Below, in pieces: positions 51,780 through 60,540 of a stretch of DNA of 64,000 bases. The stretch comes from Cellulomonas hominis (lineage in GTDB: Bacteria; Actinomycetota; Actinomycetes; Actinomycetales; Cellulomonadaceae). Location of the stretch: positions 148,492 through 212,491 of the forward strand of contig NZ_CABEGA010000001.1 of the NCBI RefSeq assembly GCF_901521055.1, read 5' to 3'. The position numbers were made by a program, and so were the translations under genes. The notes under the pieces were generated by a model. That model was given only the letters and a program-made list of their open reading frames with translations, had not been told where the DNA came from and did no database searches. Numbering within the stretch: position 1 is the stretch's first letter; every line of letters begins with the position of its first letter.

Positions 51780-52702
51780 CGTGCCTCCCGGCGCTGCGAG
51801 AGCTTGAGGAACCCGAACGACAGGACGAAGGTCGCGAGCGCCAGCACGACGGAGAAGGCCGCTGCGAGGCTCGGGTTCGGCACGGCGGACGTCGTGTAGA
51901 CGGTCATGTTCGGCGTGAACGTGCTGGTGACCGCCGAGCTGAACGACCGGAACACCTGGGGCTCCGCGAGCAGCTGCAGCGTGCCGATGATCGAGAAGAT
52001 GGCGGTCAGCGAGATCGCGGGCAGGACCATCGGGATCTTGATCGACCAGGCGATGCGCGCCTGGCTCGCCCCGTCCAGCACCGCGGCCTCGTACACCTCG
52101 CTCGGGATGGCGAGCAGCGCCGAGTAGATGATGAGCATGTTGTAGCCGACGTAGACCCAGGTCACGACGTTGGCGATGGCCCACAGCACCAGGTCGGCGC
52201 CGAGGATCGGGACGTTCGACGTCAGGGCGGTGAACGGCGACAGCCGCGGGGAGTACAGGAACCCCCACATGATCGCCGCGATGACGCCGGGGACCGCGTA
52301 CGGCACGAAGTAGGCGAGCCGGAAGAACTTCTTGCCCTTGACCAGCGGGGAGTCGAGCAGCAGCGCGAACAGCAGCGCGAGCCCCAGCATCACCGGCACC
52401 TGCACGACGCCGAACACGAGCACCCGGCCGACCGACGACCAGAACGCCTCGTCCTCGAGGACCCGCTGGTACTGGGTGAGCCCGCCGAAGACCGTGCGCG
52501 CGGCGCCGAACGTGCCGTCGCGCTCGACGGTGAGCAGCGACTGGTAGACGGCGTACAGGATCGGCACGACGTAGAAGGCCAGGAACAGCAGCCCGAACGG
52601 TGCGACGAAGAAGGCGATGGCCTTCCGGTACCGGCGGGAGCCGCCCCGCGCGGCCGGGGCGGGTGGCGCCACGACGGGCGGGGCGTGGGTGACGGCGGTC
52701 AT
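51776..52702 (-). CDS. Sugar ABC transporter permease, MalF type
   Basis: 308 aa, six membrane segments, with the EAA loop YEAAVLDGASQARIAWSIKIPM. The start overlaps the GH42 stop (ATGA) and the stop overlaps the MalG-type gene (ATGA), so three proteins are translated in series. Short Pro/Ala-rich cytosolic N-terminus. Imports the oligosaccharide cleaved by the GH42 enzyme. Confidence 0.92.
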   Translation of the reverse strand: MTAVTHAPPVVAPPAPAARGGSRRYRKAIAFFVAPFGLLFLAFYVVPILYAVYQSLLTVERDGTFGAARTVFGGLTQYQRVLEDEAFWSSVGRVLVFGVVQVPVMLGLALLFALLLDSPLVKGKKFFRLAYFVPYAVPGVIAAIMWGFLYSPRLSPFTALTSNVPILGADLVLWAIANVVTWVYVGYNMLIIYSALLAIPSEVYEAAVLDGASQARIAWSIKIPMVLPAISLTAIFSIIGTLQLLAEPQVFRSFSSAVTSTFTPNMTVYTTSAVPNPSLAAAFSVVLALATFVLSFGFLKLSQRREAR

Positions 52703-54744
52703 CGGACGGGCTCCTCTCGCAGGACGCGGACCGCACCCCCGGGGACGACGAGCTCGCCGGCGACGGCGGTGTCCGTCACGAGCTCGTACCCCCGGGCGGG
52801 CAGCGCCACGTCGGTCGTGGAGTGGTTGACGAGGAAGGTCCAGCGGCGGCCGTCGGCGGCGGCGCGCACCACGCGCTCCACCCCGGCGGCGGCGAGGGCC
52901 GGGTCGGTGGCCACGCCGGCGTCGGCGAGCACCCGCCCGGCGAGGTCGGCGAGGTCGGGCGCCTCCAGGGCGGTGGCGACGTACCAGGCGCTGCCGAGGC
53001 CGGCCGCGCGGCGGGTGATCGCCGGGTCGCCCGCGGCGGGCCCGTCGGCGAACCGGGCGAGCACGTCGGCACCGACCGCCTCGGACCGCTCGCTCCAGAG
53101 CCGGGCGCGCTGGCCGGTGTCGAGCGTGAGGACGTCGCCCGGCAGCACGGGCGCGACCTCCTCGACCCGGACGCCCAGCAGGTCCCGGAACGCGCCGGGG
53201 TACCCGCCGAGGCGGACCGCGTCGCGCTCGTCGGCGATGCCGGACCAGAAGGTGACGAGCGCGGTCCCGCCGGCCTCGACGAACCGGGCGACCGCGGCGG
53301 CCTCCTCGTCCCGGACCAGGTACAGGGCCGGCACGACCACCACGCGGTAGCCGTCGAGCGGCGCGGACGGGCTCACCACGTCGACGGTCACCCCCTGGGC
53401 GCGCAGCGCGGCGTAGGCGGCGAGGACCTGCTCGCGGTACCGCACCGCGGTGGACGGGACGTTCTCGCCGTCGACCGCCCACCAGGACTCCCAGCCGAAC
53501 AGCACCGCGACGTCGGCCTGGACCCGGGAGCCGGCGACCTCGTCGAGCCGGTCCAGCGTCGCGCCGAGCTCCAGCACCTCGCGCCACTGCCGGGACGCGG
53601 TCCCCGCGTGCGGGACGAGCGCGGAGTGGAACTTCTCCGACCCCTGCGTCGACGCCCGCCACTGGAAGAAGCAGACGCCGTCCGCGCCGCGGGCCACGTG
53701 GGTGAGCGAGTTGCGCAGCATCTCCCCGGGGCCCTTGACCAGGTTCACCGGCTGCCAGTTCACGGCGCCCGTGGAGTGCTCCATGAGCAGCCACGGCGCC
53801 CCGCCCGCGACGCCGCGCGTGAGGTCGGCGCTGAACGCGAGCTCGGTGGTCGGGTCCGCGAGGCGGTGGTCGAGGTAGTGGTCGTTCGCGACGACGTCGA
53901 CGTGCGGTGCCCAGGCGAAGTAGTCGAGGTCGCGGATGTGGTCGGTGACCATGAAGTTCGTCGTGACCGGGGCGGCGCTGTGCGCGCGCAGGACCGCGGT
54001 CTCGGCCCGGAGCTGGCCCAGCAGCTCGTCCGAGCTGAACCGCTGGAAGTCGAGCACCTGCCCCGGGTTCCGGGTGGAGAGCGTGGCGCGCGGCGGCAGC
54101 ACCTCGTCGAACGTGCCGTAGCGCTGGCTCCAGAACGTGGTGCCCCAGGCGGCGTTGAGGGCCCCGACGTCGCCGTACCGGTCCCGCAGCCACCGGCGGA
54201 ACGCGGCCGCGCTGGTGTCGCAGTAGCACAGGGCGTTGTGGCAGCCGAGCTCGTTGGACACGTGCCACAGCGCGAGCGCGGGGTGGTCGCCGTACCGCCG
54301 GGCGACCTGCTCGACCAGGGCCAGCGACCGCTCCCGGAACACCGGGGACGACGGGCACCACGCCTGCCGGCCGCCGGGCCAGCGGGTGGTGCCGTCCTCG
54401 GCGACCGGCAGCACCTCGGGGTGCCGGGTGGTCAGCCAGGGCGGGGTGGACGCGGTGCCGGTGCCGAGGTTGGCGCGGACGCCGTGCTCGGCCAGCAGGT
54501 CCATGACCTCGTCGAGGTCGCGGAAGTCGTACTCGCCCGGGCGCGGCTCCACCTGCGACCAGCCGAAGACGTTGACGGCGACCAGGTCGACGCCCGCGTC
54601 CCGCATGAGCCGCACGTCCTCGCGCCACACGGACCGGTCCCACTGCTCCGGGTTCCAGTCGCAGCCGAACGCGACGCCCGGGTGCGTGAAGGTCGCCCGG
54701 GCTGGGCCGGTCCTGGCCGTCGACGGGGCGGCAGTCGTCGTCAT
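52699..54744 (-). CDS. Glycoside hydrolase family 42 beta-galactosidase
   Basis: 681 aa from ATG 54744 (AAGGGAG upstream). Starts with FGCDWNPEQWDRSVWREDVR, the GH42 signature. Acid/base Glu in WHVSNELGCHN (about residue 160) and nucleophile Glu in LLMEHSTGAVNW (about 320). CHNALCYC in between holds the zinc-type Cys cluster of this family. Middle trimerisation domain (about 400-610) and a C-terminal beta domain follow. No signal peptide, so intracellular. With the ABC importer it uses beta-galactosides or galactan fragments. Regulated by the divergent LacI protein. Confidence 0.93.
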   Translation of the reverse strand: MTTTAAPSTARTGPARATFTHPGVAFGCDWNPEQWDRSVWREDVRLMRDAGVDLVAVNVFGWSQVEPRPGEYDFRDLDEVMDLLAEHGVRANLGTGTASTPPWLTTRHPEVLPVAEDGTTRWPGGRQAWCPSSPVFRERSLALVEQVARRYGDHPALALWHVSNELGCHNALCYCDTSAAAFRRWLRDRYGDVGALNAAWGTTFWSQRYGTFDEVLPPRATLSTRNPGQVLDFQRFSSDELLGQLRAETAVLRAHSAAPVTTNFMVTDHIRDLDYFAWAPHVDVVANDHYLDHRLADPTTELAFSADLTRGVAGGAPWLLMEHSTGAVNWQPVNLVKGPGEMLRNSLTHVARGADGVCFFQWRASTQGSEKFHSALVPHAGTASRQWREVLELGATLDRLDEVAGSRVQADVAVLFGWESWWAVDGENVPSTAVRYREQVLAAYAALRAQGVTVDVVSPSAPLDGYRVVVVPALYLVRDEEAAAVARFVEAGGTALVTFWSGIADERDAVRLGGYPGAFRDLLGVRVEEVAPVLPGDVLTLDTGQRARLWSERSEAVGADVLARFADGPAAGDPAITRRAAGLGSAWYVATALEAPDLADLAGRVLADAGVATDPALAAAGVERVVRAAADGRRWTFLVNHSTTDVALPARGYELVTDTAVAGELVVPGGAVRVLREEPVR

Positions 54745-54763
54745 CGTGCGCAACTCCCTTGTG

Positions 54764-54823
54764 TGTGCACGTGCACATGTCCGCCCGTCCGCGATCCGGC
54801 CGGGCGATGTGTGAACGTGCACA
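54764..54823. promoter_or_regulatory. Two LacI-type operators in the GH42/LacI intergenic region
   Basis: TGTGCACGTGCACA (54764-54777, perfect 14-bp palindrome) and TGTGAACGTGCACA (54810-54823, one mismatch), centres 46 bp apart. Both have the central CG-type dyad of LacI-family sites. One is close to the GH42 start, the other between the promoters, so the LacI protein probably represses both directions, possibly with looping. Confidence 0.75.
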
Positions 54824-54865
54824 CATTAGCGCCGTGCGTCCCGGTGTCAAGCCCCGCGGCGTCGC

Positions 54866-54871
54866 TACAGT
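54866..54871 (+). promoter_or_regulatory. -10 hexamer of the LacI gene (leaderless type)
   Basis: TACAGT, 6 nt before the GTG at 54878, without any Shine-Dalgarno sequence. Confidence 0.5.
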
Positions 54872-54877
54872 GGGCCC

Positions 54878-55900
54878 GTGACCGCCTCCCCGCCCCGCCG
54901 CAAGCGCGCGACGGTGCACGACGTCGCCCGGGAGGCCGGTGTCTCGCGCGGCACGATCAGCCGGCACCTGACCGGCGAGGGCTACGTCTCGGCCGAGGCC
55001 CGCGAGGCCATCGACGCGGCGATCCGCAAGGTCGGGTACGTCCCGAGCCAGACCGCCCGGAACCTGGTCCGCCAGCGCACCAACGCGGTCGGCTTCGTCG
55101 TCCACGAGCCGCACCGGCTGTTCCTCGAGGACCCGAACATCGGGGAGATCCTGCTGGGCGCGAACGAGGCGCTGTCCGAGGCCGACTACCAGCTCGTGTG
55201 CCTGGTCATCGGCTCGGACCGGGACGGCGAGCGCGTCGCCCGGTACCTGCGCGGGGGCTTCGTCGACGGGGCCGTGGTCGTGTCCGCCCGCGCCAACGAC
55301 CCGATCACGCGGGTGATGCGGACCGCCCAGCTCCCCGTCGCCTTCGTCGGCCACCCGCCCGACCTGCAGGACCAGTCGTGGGTCGGCATCGACAACGTGA
55401 GCTCGGCGCGGGACATCACCGCCCGGCTCCTGGCGACCGGGCGCCGCAAGGTCGGGATGATCGCCGCCGCCCTCGACCGCGACTCCGGTGCCGACCGGCT
55501 CGCCGGGTTCACCGACGCCCTCGGGGACCGCTTCGACCCCGCGCTGGTGCAGCCCGTGGAGCTGTACTCCTACTCCGACGGGGCCGCGGGCATGTCGGCC
55601 CTGCTGGAGCGGGTGCCCGACATCGACGGGGTGGTGGCCGCGTCGGACGCCGTGGCGGCCGGGGCGCTCGACGCCCTGCGCCGGGCCGGCCGGCGCGTGC
55701 CGGAGGACGTGGGCCTCGTCGGGTTCGACGACTCGGCGTGGGCGCTGCGGTGCACGCCCCAGCTCTCGACCGTCCGGCAGCCCGCCGCCGGGCTGGGCCG
55801 CGCGGCCGCGCGCAGCGTGCTCGCGCAGATCGCCGGCGACCAGCCGGAGCCCGCCGCGATCCTGCTCGACACCCCGGTGGTCTGGCGCGACAGCGCCTGA
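54878..55900 (+). CDS. LacI family transcriptional regulator
   Basis: 340 aa, GTG start. HTH and hinge at 8-65 (TVHDVAREAGVSRGTISRHL, IRKVGYVPSQTARNLVRQRT), then a periplasmic-binding-type sugar domain (NAVGFVVHEPHRLFLEDPN; DGVVAASDAVAAGALDALRR; VGLVGFDDSAWALRCTPQLS). Divergent from the GH42-ABC operon; probably releases two operators when a galactoside is present. An Arg replaces the usual residue in SRGTISRHL, hence binding specificity may differ from standard LacI sites. Confidence 0.93.
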   Translation: MTASPPRRKRATVHDVAREAGVSRGTISRHLTGEGYVSAEAREAIDAAIRKVGYVPSQTARNLVRQRTNAVGFVVHEPHRLFLEDPNIGEILLGANEALSEADYQLVCLVIGSDRDGERVARYLRGGFVDGAVVVSARANDPITRVMRTAQLPVAFVGHPPDLQDQSWVGIDNVSSARDITARLLATGRRKVGMIAAALDRDSGADRLAGFTDALGDRFDPALVQPVELYSYSDGAAGMSALLERVPDIDGVVAASDAVAAGALDALRRAGRRVPEDVGLVGFDDSAWALRCTPQLSTVRQPAAGLGRAAARSVLAQIAGDQPEPAAILLDTPVVWRDSA

Positions 55901-55913
55901 CCACCGGTCGCCC

Positions 55914-56513
55914 CTAGCCGGTGCGGGCGGCGGCCGACGCCCTCGCCCGCGCGCGGCCCGCGAGGACCAGCCCCGTGCCCGCGACGGTCGAGCCGAGCCC
56001 GCCCAGCACCAGGTCGCCGACCGTGTCGCGGTACGCCACGTGGATCGTGGGGTCCGCGTACGTGTGGCCGAGGTACTCCCCCACCTCCCACAGCACGCTG
56101 AGCCCCAGCCCGAGGGCCGTCGTCACCGCCACCGACCCGACGCGCTCCCCGGTCCCGGTCGCCCGGCCGGGGTCGAGCACCGCCCCGGACCGCCGGGCCA
56201 GCACCAGGTGCGCGACCGCCGCGACCAGCCCCGTCACCACCAGGTGCATGACGAGGTCCAGCCACGTCACCGCCTCGTAGAGCCCGAGCGCGCCGGCCCA
56301 CGCGGCGGCGAGCAGCCCCGCCCCGTACGCGGCGTCCAGCCGCCCGTCGACCCCGGCCGTCACCGGCACCACGAGCCCCGAGAGCACCAGCCCGAACAGC
56401 GCCGCGTCCACCGGCCCCCGCGCGACCACCGCGACGACGACGCACACGGCGCCGGCCACGCGCACCACGCCGCCGGGCCCGCGCAGCAGCAGCCCCACCC
56501 GACCCCGGTCCAC
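55914..56513 (-). CDS. Integral membrane protein, DUF2238/YjdF-like
   Basis: 199 aa from GTG 56513, two bases after the rtcB stop. Five to six membrane segments. Acidic residues in the helices (YEAVTWLDLVMHLVVTG; LWEVGEYLGHTY; YRDTVGDLVLGGLGS) recall the conserved ExxD and YDTxxDL pattern of the DUF2238 (YjdF) family, of unknown function. Probably transcribed with rtcB, though no functional link is known. Confidence 0.7.
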   Translation of the reverse strand: MDRGRVGLLLRGPGGVVRVAGAVCVVVAVVARGPVDAALFGLVLSGLVVPVTAGVDGRLDAAYGAGLLAAAWAGALGLYEAVTWLDLVMHLVVTGLVAAVAHLVLARRSGAVLDPGRATGTGERVGSVAVTTALGLGLSVLWEVGEYLGHTYADPTIHVAYRDTVGDLVLGGLGSTVAGTGLVLAGRARARASAAARTG

Positions 56514-56515
56514 GC

Positions 56516-57694
56516 CTAGTCGCCCTTGACGTTGACCAGCTGGTGCAGCACGTGCCGCACCTCGACCAGGTCCGCGGCGTCGGCCATCACCTGGTCGATG
56601 TCCTTGTACGCCGCCGGGATCTCGTCCAGGAACGCGTCGGTGTCGCGGTACTCGATGCCCCGCATCGCCTCCCGCAGCTGCGCCCGCGTGAACTGGCGGC
56701 GCGCGGCGGACCGGGAGTACGCGCGCCCGGCGCCGTGCGGGCTGGAGCACAGCGACTGCGGCTCGCCCTTCCCGACGACGACGTACGAGGCCGTGCCCAT
56801 CGACCCGGGGATCAGCCCGGCGTCACCGGCCCGCGCGCGGATCGCGCCCTTGCGGGACACCCACACCCGCCGGCCGGCGTGCTCCTCCTGCTCGGTGAAG
56901 TTGTGGTGGCAGTTCACGCGCTCCGCCTCGACGACGTCCTCGCCGACGAACGCGCCCGCCGCGGCGACCACCCGGTCCATCATCTCCTCGCGGTTCAGCA
57001 GGGCGAAGTCCTGGGCCCAGCGCAGCTCGCGGATGTACGCGTCGAACTCCGCGGTGCCCTCCTCCAGGTACGCGAGGTCCCGGTCGGGCAGGTCGACCCG
57101 GGCCTTCCGGCAGCGCTCCGCGGCGACCGTGATGTGGTGCTGGGCGATCTTGTTGCCGACCCCGCGGGACCCGGAGTGCAGGAACAGCCACACCCGCCCG
57201 GACTCGTCGGCGCTGACCTCGATGAAGTGGTTGCCGGAGCCCAGCGAGCCGAGCTGCAGCCGCCACCGGGGCGCGTACGCGGCCGGGTCGAACCCGGCGG
57301 CGCGGGCGGCCTCCTCCAGCGTGGCGACGCGCTGCTCCGCCGACCGGGTCAGCCGGCGGTTGGCCACGCCGGCCGACAGCGGCACGCGGCGCTCGATGTC
57401 GACCCGCAGGTCCGCGAGCCGCCCGGCGGCCCGCAGCCGCTCCTCGGTCCACTGCGTGCGGACGGCGATCATGCCGCAGCCGATGTCGACCCCGACCGCC
57501 GCCGGGATGATCGCCTCGACCGTCGGGATGACGCTGCCGACCGTGGCGCCCTTGCCCAGGTGCGCGTCCGGCATGAGCGCGACGTGCGGGTGGATGAACG
57601 GCAGCTCCGAGGTGCGGACCGCCTGCTCGCGCGTCATCGGCTCCAGCAGCGAGGCCCAGCTGAGCAGCCGGTCGGTGATCCGTTCGGGGGCCAT
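56516..57694 (-). CDS. rtcB: RNA-splicing ligase RtcB
   Basis: 392 aa. Metal and catalytic motifs all present: MPDAHLGKGATVG, GVDIGCGMIAV (Cys), SLGSGNHFIEV, LHSGSRGVGNKI, NCHHNF and the guanylylated His in SPHGAGRAYSRSAA. It joins 2',3'-cyclic phosphate or 3'-phosphate RNA to 5'-OH ends with GTP and manganese, in RNA repair or tRNA healing. No archease or RtcA/RtcR gene is adjacent. ATG 57694 is used; the ribosome site is poor and CACGAT lies 6 nt upstream. Confidence 0.95.
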   Translation of the reverse strand: MAPERITDRLLSWASLLEPMTREQAVRTSELPFIHPHVALMPDAHLGKGATVGSVIPTVEAIIPAAVGVDIGCGMIAVRTQWTEERLRAAGRLADLRVDIERRVPLSAGVANRRLTRSAEQRVATLEEAARAAGFDPAAYAPRWRLQLGSLGSGNHFIEVSADESGRVWLFLHSGSRGVGNKIAQHHITVAAERCRKARVDLPDRDLAYLEEGTAEFDAYIRELRWAQDFALLNREEMMDRVVAAAGAFVGEDVVEAERVNCHHNFTEQEEHAGRRVWVSRKGAIRARAGDAGLIPGSMGTASYVVVGKGEPQSLCSSPHGAGRAYSRSAARRQFTRAQLREAMRGIEYRDTDAFLDEIPAAYKDIDQVMADAADLVEVRHVLHQLVNVKGD

Positions 57695-57742
57695 TCCCCG
57701 ATCGTGGCAGCCGGTCACCCGCGCCGCCCGTCCAACCGGGTC

Positions 57743-58447
57743 TCACACCGGCCGCGGCAGGCCGATCCGCGCGTCGACGCCGGGCGACCAGTGCACGAGG
57801 GGCTCGGCGGTCCCGACGTCGAGCCCGCACCGCGCGGGCAGGTTCGTGCGCAGCCCCTCGACCGTGCCCGCGTGCAGCGGCCACGGCGGGTGCTCGACGG
57901 GGACGCGCCACAGCCGCCCCGCGCGCCGCACGTACGCGTTCCACCGGCCGGTCACGGCGTCGGTGAAGGCGTCGGGCACCCGCTCCGGTCCCGGGTGCCG
58001 GACGGTCACCCGGAGCTCCGCGCCCCGGCGGTCCGTGACGGCGTAGTCGGTGCGGCCCCCGGCCCGCAGCACCGTCCCGTCGGCGCGGACGTACGGCAGC
58101 CCGAGCGCGCGCAGGCCCGTGACCACCAGCGTCCGGGCGCAGAGCATCGTGAGGAACCACAGGCCGTCCGTGCCGCTCGCCGGGTGGTGGACGTACGTGC
58201 GGGCGTTCACCTCCGCGAACGCGGCCAGCGCCGGCGGGGCGGGCGTCCCGGGCGCGCGCACGTCCCGCATCACCAGCGGCGTGATCCCCAGCCACGCCGC
58301 ACCGTCGAGCACGTCGGCCCGCAGCCCGGGCGGCAGCAGCCGCTGCACCGCGGCGGGCTCGCACGGCCAGTGCAGGAACGCGACGGCGTCCCACCGCTGC
58401 AGGGTCGCCGGGACCCGCACCGGCTGGTCGGCCGTCCGCCCGCTCAC
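57743..58447 (-). CDS. DUF2071 family protein (YqjF-like)
   Basis: 234 aa, GTG start. FLHWPCEPAAVQRLLPPGL at about 25-43 followed by DVLDGAAWLGITPLVMRDVR and NARTYVHHPASGTDGLWFLTM are characteristic of DUF2071, an acetoacetate decarboxylase-like fold. The family has no settled function; Bacillus YqjF is linked to aromatic nitrate compounds. Lies 48 nt from rtcB and 29 nt from the DUF2231 gene. Confidence 0.85.
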   Translation of the reverse strand: MSGRTADQPVRVPATLQRWDAVAFLHWPCEPAAVQRLLPPGLRADVLDGAAWLGITPLVMRDVRAPGTPAPPALAAFAEVNARTYVHHPASGTDGLWFLTMLCARTLVVTGLRALGLPYVRADGTVLRAGGRTDYAVTDRRGAELRVTVRHPGPERVPDAFTDAVTGRWNAYVRRAGRLWRVPVEHPPWPLHAGTVEGLRTNLPARCGLDVGTAEPLVHWSPGVDARIGLPRPV

Positions 58448-58476
58448 GGCGGCTCCCGCCCCAGCGCCCGCCGGCG

Positions 58477-59130
58477 TCAGATCACGGGGTCGTCCGTCGC
58501 GGGCCGCTCGGACTCACGGAGCCCGGCCCCGGGTTCGTCCTGCGGCGCCACGGCCGGCGCCACGGCCGGCGGCTCGGCCGGGCCGGACGCGGTGTCCGGC
58601 GGCGAGCCCAGCCGGATGGCCATGTGCCCGCCCAGGTACCCGCTGACCCCGAGCACGGCGCCCGCACCCAGCGCGACCGCGACGCCGAGGCCCCGGTGGC
58701 CGCCGCGCCGGAGCAGCCACGACGCCCCGTACAGCCCGAGCGCGACCTCGTTCAGCACGCCGTGCACCGAGCCCACGCGCTGCGTCCGCCGGTCCGAGAC
58801 CGCCCAGTCGGCCACCCCGGTGATCGCCGTCGGGACGGCGGAGAGGATGCCGAGCCCCAGCAGCGTGTCGGCCGCCCGCTGCTTGCCCGGGTCTGCGGGA
58901 GCCGCGAGGTCGAGGACGGTGGCGCTCGCCCAGAAGCCGATCGGGGCGTCCGTCATCAGCGGGTGGGCGGCGTGCCCGAGCGGCTTGCCGTGCAGCAGCC
59001 CCGCGAGGCCCGGTCGCGCGCGCAGCGCGGCCAGGACGACGGGCCGCACCCGGTCGATCACGGGGTCCAGGCCGGCCGCCTGCTCCAGGCGGCGGGTGGC
59101 GCGCAGCGGTGCGCTCTCGTCGAGGTGCAT
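58477..59130 (-). CDS. DUF2231 membrane protein
   Basis: 217 aa from ATG 59130. Four membrane segments. GKPLGHAAHPLMTDAPIGFWASA (about 47-69) and GVADW, then HGVLNEVALGLYGASWLLRR, match DUF2231, in which His residues (LGHxxHPxLxDxPIG) suggest heme or metal binding. A Pro/Ala/Glu-rich cytosolic tail of about 45 residues follows. Function unknown. Confidence 0.85.
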   Translation of the reverse strand: MHLDESAPLRATRRLEQAAGLDPVIDRVRPVVLAALRARPGLAGLLHGKPLGHAAHPLMTDAPIGFWASATVLDLAAPADPGKQRAADTLLGLGILSAVPTAITGVADWAVSDRRTQRVGSVHGVLNEVALGLYGASWLLRRGGHRGLGVAVALGAGAVLGVSGYLGGHMAIRLGSPPDTASGPAEPPAVAPAVAPQDEPGAGLRESERPATDDPVI

Positions 59131-59302
59131 CGGGTCCCCCCGGGGTCGGTGGCGTGGGCGTCGCTGTCGAGCATCCCGCCCCGCACCCCGCCGCGCACGG
59201 CGAGCGGCGCCCGGATGCGCCCGGAGCAGCGGCGACGCATCCTGGAGCGGCAGGACCGCGTCGAGGAGAGGCGCCTGACGCAGCAGCGCACCGGGGGTTC
59301 TC

Positions 59303-59749
59303 ATGTCGTCTTCTGTTCCGGCCCGCCCTGCCGACCGCACCGCGGTCCGGCAGCCGCACCAGTGGCTCGCCCTGGTCATCGGGATCGTCTACCTCGTCGT
59401 CGGCCTCGCCGGCTTCCTCGTCACCGGGTTCGACGGGTTCACCGAGCACGACCACACCCAGACCCTGCTGGGCTTCGCCATCAACCCGCTGCACAACATC
59501 GTGCACATCGTGATCGGCCTGCTCGGCATCGCCCTGTGGAGCACCCCGTCGAAGGCCCGGACCTACGGCTGGCTGCTGTTCATCGGCTACGGCGCCACGT
59601 TCGTCTACGGCCTGGTCGTCGCGAACCGGCCCGAGTGGAACTTCCTCAACATCAACGGTGCGGACAACGTGCTGCACATCGTCTCGGCCCTGGCCGGTCT
59701 CGCGATCGCGCTGTGGCCGCGCCGCGACCGGGGCACGGCCCGCGCCTGA
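59303..59749 (+). CDS. DUF4383 membrane protein
   Basis: 148 aa, four membrane segments. LLGFAINPLHNIVHIVIGLLG is the DUF4383 signature (NPLHNxVHxxxG), repeated in weaker form as NGADNVLHIVSALAG. Common in actinobacteria, role unknown. Upstream 170 nt separate it from the divergent DUF2231 gene; they hold no clear operator. Confidence 0.88.
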   Translation: MSSSVPARPADRTAVRQPHQWLALVIGIVYLVVGLAGFLVTGFDGFTEHDHTQTLLGFAINPLHNIVHIVIGLLGIALWSTPSKARTYGWLLFIGYGATFVYGLVVANRPEWNFLNINGADNVLHIVSALAGLAIALWPRRDRGTARA

Positions 59750-59772
59750 CCGGCGCCCAGCACCGGACCGGC

Positions 59773-60486
59773 ATGAGGACGAGCGTCGCGCAGACCGCGG
59801 GGGCGGGACTGCGCGCGCTCGTCGCCGTCGTCCGGACCCTGCGCACCGCCCCGCGCCCGCTGCACCCGCGCGGGGTGGTGCGCCACGGGACGCTCGTGCT
59901 CGACGCACCCGACGGGCCCGACGCCGGCGTGGCTCCCGGCGCGCGCGAGCTCGGCGCGCCGCTGGTGGCGCCCGTCGTGGCGCGGGTCTCCCGCTCCGTC
60001 GGGCTGCCGGCACCGCTGCCGGACGTCATCGGCGTGGCGGCGCGGTGGACCGTGGACGGCCGCCCGCAGGACCTCCTGCTGTCCAGCACCGGACTCGGCC
60101 GGGCGACCCGCTTCCTGCTGGCCCCGCGCCGCCGACCGCTCGGCGGCGGGTTCGGGACGCTCATGCCGTTCCTCGACTCCGGCGGCCGGCCGGTGCTGCT
60201 CGCCGCGGTGCCCACCCCGGGCGCGGACCCGTCCGCCCGCGACGGGCTGGACCTGATCCTGCTGTCCGCGCGCCCCGGCGGCGCGTGGCGGCGCTGCGGG
60301 CGGCTCGTGTGCCCGGCGCGGCCGGATGACACGGACGACCCGGCCCTGCGGTTCGACCCCGTCCTGCACGTTCCGGGCACCCTGCGCGTGCCCCGCTGGG
60401 CCGCCCGCCTGCGCGTCCCGTCGTACCGGGAGGCCCGCGGCGGCGACGAGCCGGACCGCCGCGCGCCCGCCGGGGTCACCGCCTGA
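59773..60486 (+). CDS. Catalase-like/phosphodiesterase-annotated hypothetical protein
   Basis: 237 aa from ATG 59773, 23 nt after the DUF4383 gene. It contains PLHPRGVVRHGTLVLDAPD, PLVAPVVARVSRSVGLPAP and DVIGVAARWTVDGRPQDLLL, which resemble a family of small actinobacterial proteins with a degenerate catalase-like barrel (HPxGxxxxGxL and RxSrsxGxPxpxPDxxGxAxR). No heme-ligand Tyr can be pointed out. Function uncertain. Confidence 0.65.
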   Translation: MRTSVAQTAGAGLRALVAVVRTLRTAPRPLHPRGVVRHGTLVLDAPDGPDAGVAPGARELGAPLVAPVVARVSRSVGLPAPLPDVIGVAARWTVDGRPQDLLLSSTGLGRATRFLLAPRRRPLGGGFGTLMPFLDSGGRPVLLAAVPTPGADPSARDGLDLILLSARPGGAWRRCGRLVCPARPDDTDDPALRFDPVLHVPGTLRVPRWAARLRVPSYREARGGDEPDRRAPAGVTA

Positions 60487-60509
60487 CGCACGCCTATTGT
60501 GCACCGATC

Positions 60510-60540
60510 GGTTCACTGTTACGCTGAACCACATGGTTCA
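60510..60540 (+). promoter_or_regulatory. Operator, -10 and start overlap of the ArsR-type gene
   Basis: GGTTCA-N9-TGAACC (60510-60530) and TGAACC-ACAT-GGTTCA (60525-60540) share the middle half-site. TACGCT (60520-60525) is a -10 placed 7 nt before the ATG 60533. The regulator binding here would cover its own promoter and start codon. Confidence 0.55.

Noticed and set aside
59214..59302. Small frame MRPEQRRRILERQDR with good third-position GC
   Set aside because: It has no stop before running into the DUF4383 gene in another frame and no ribosome site; it could be a decayed gene start but cannot be supported.
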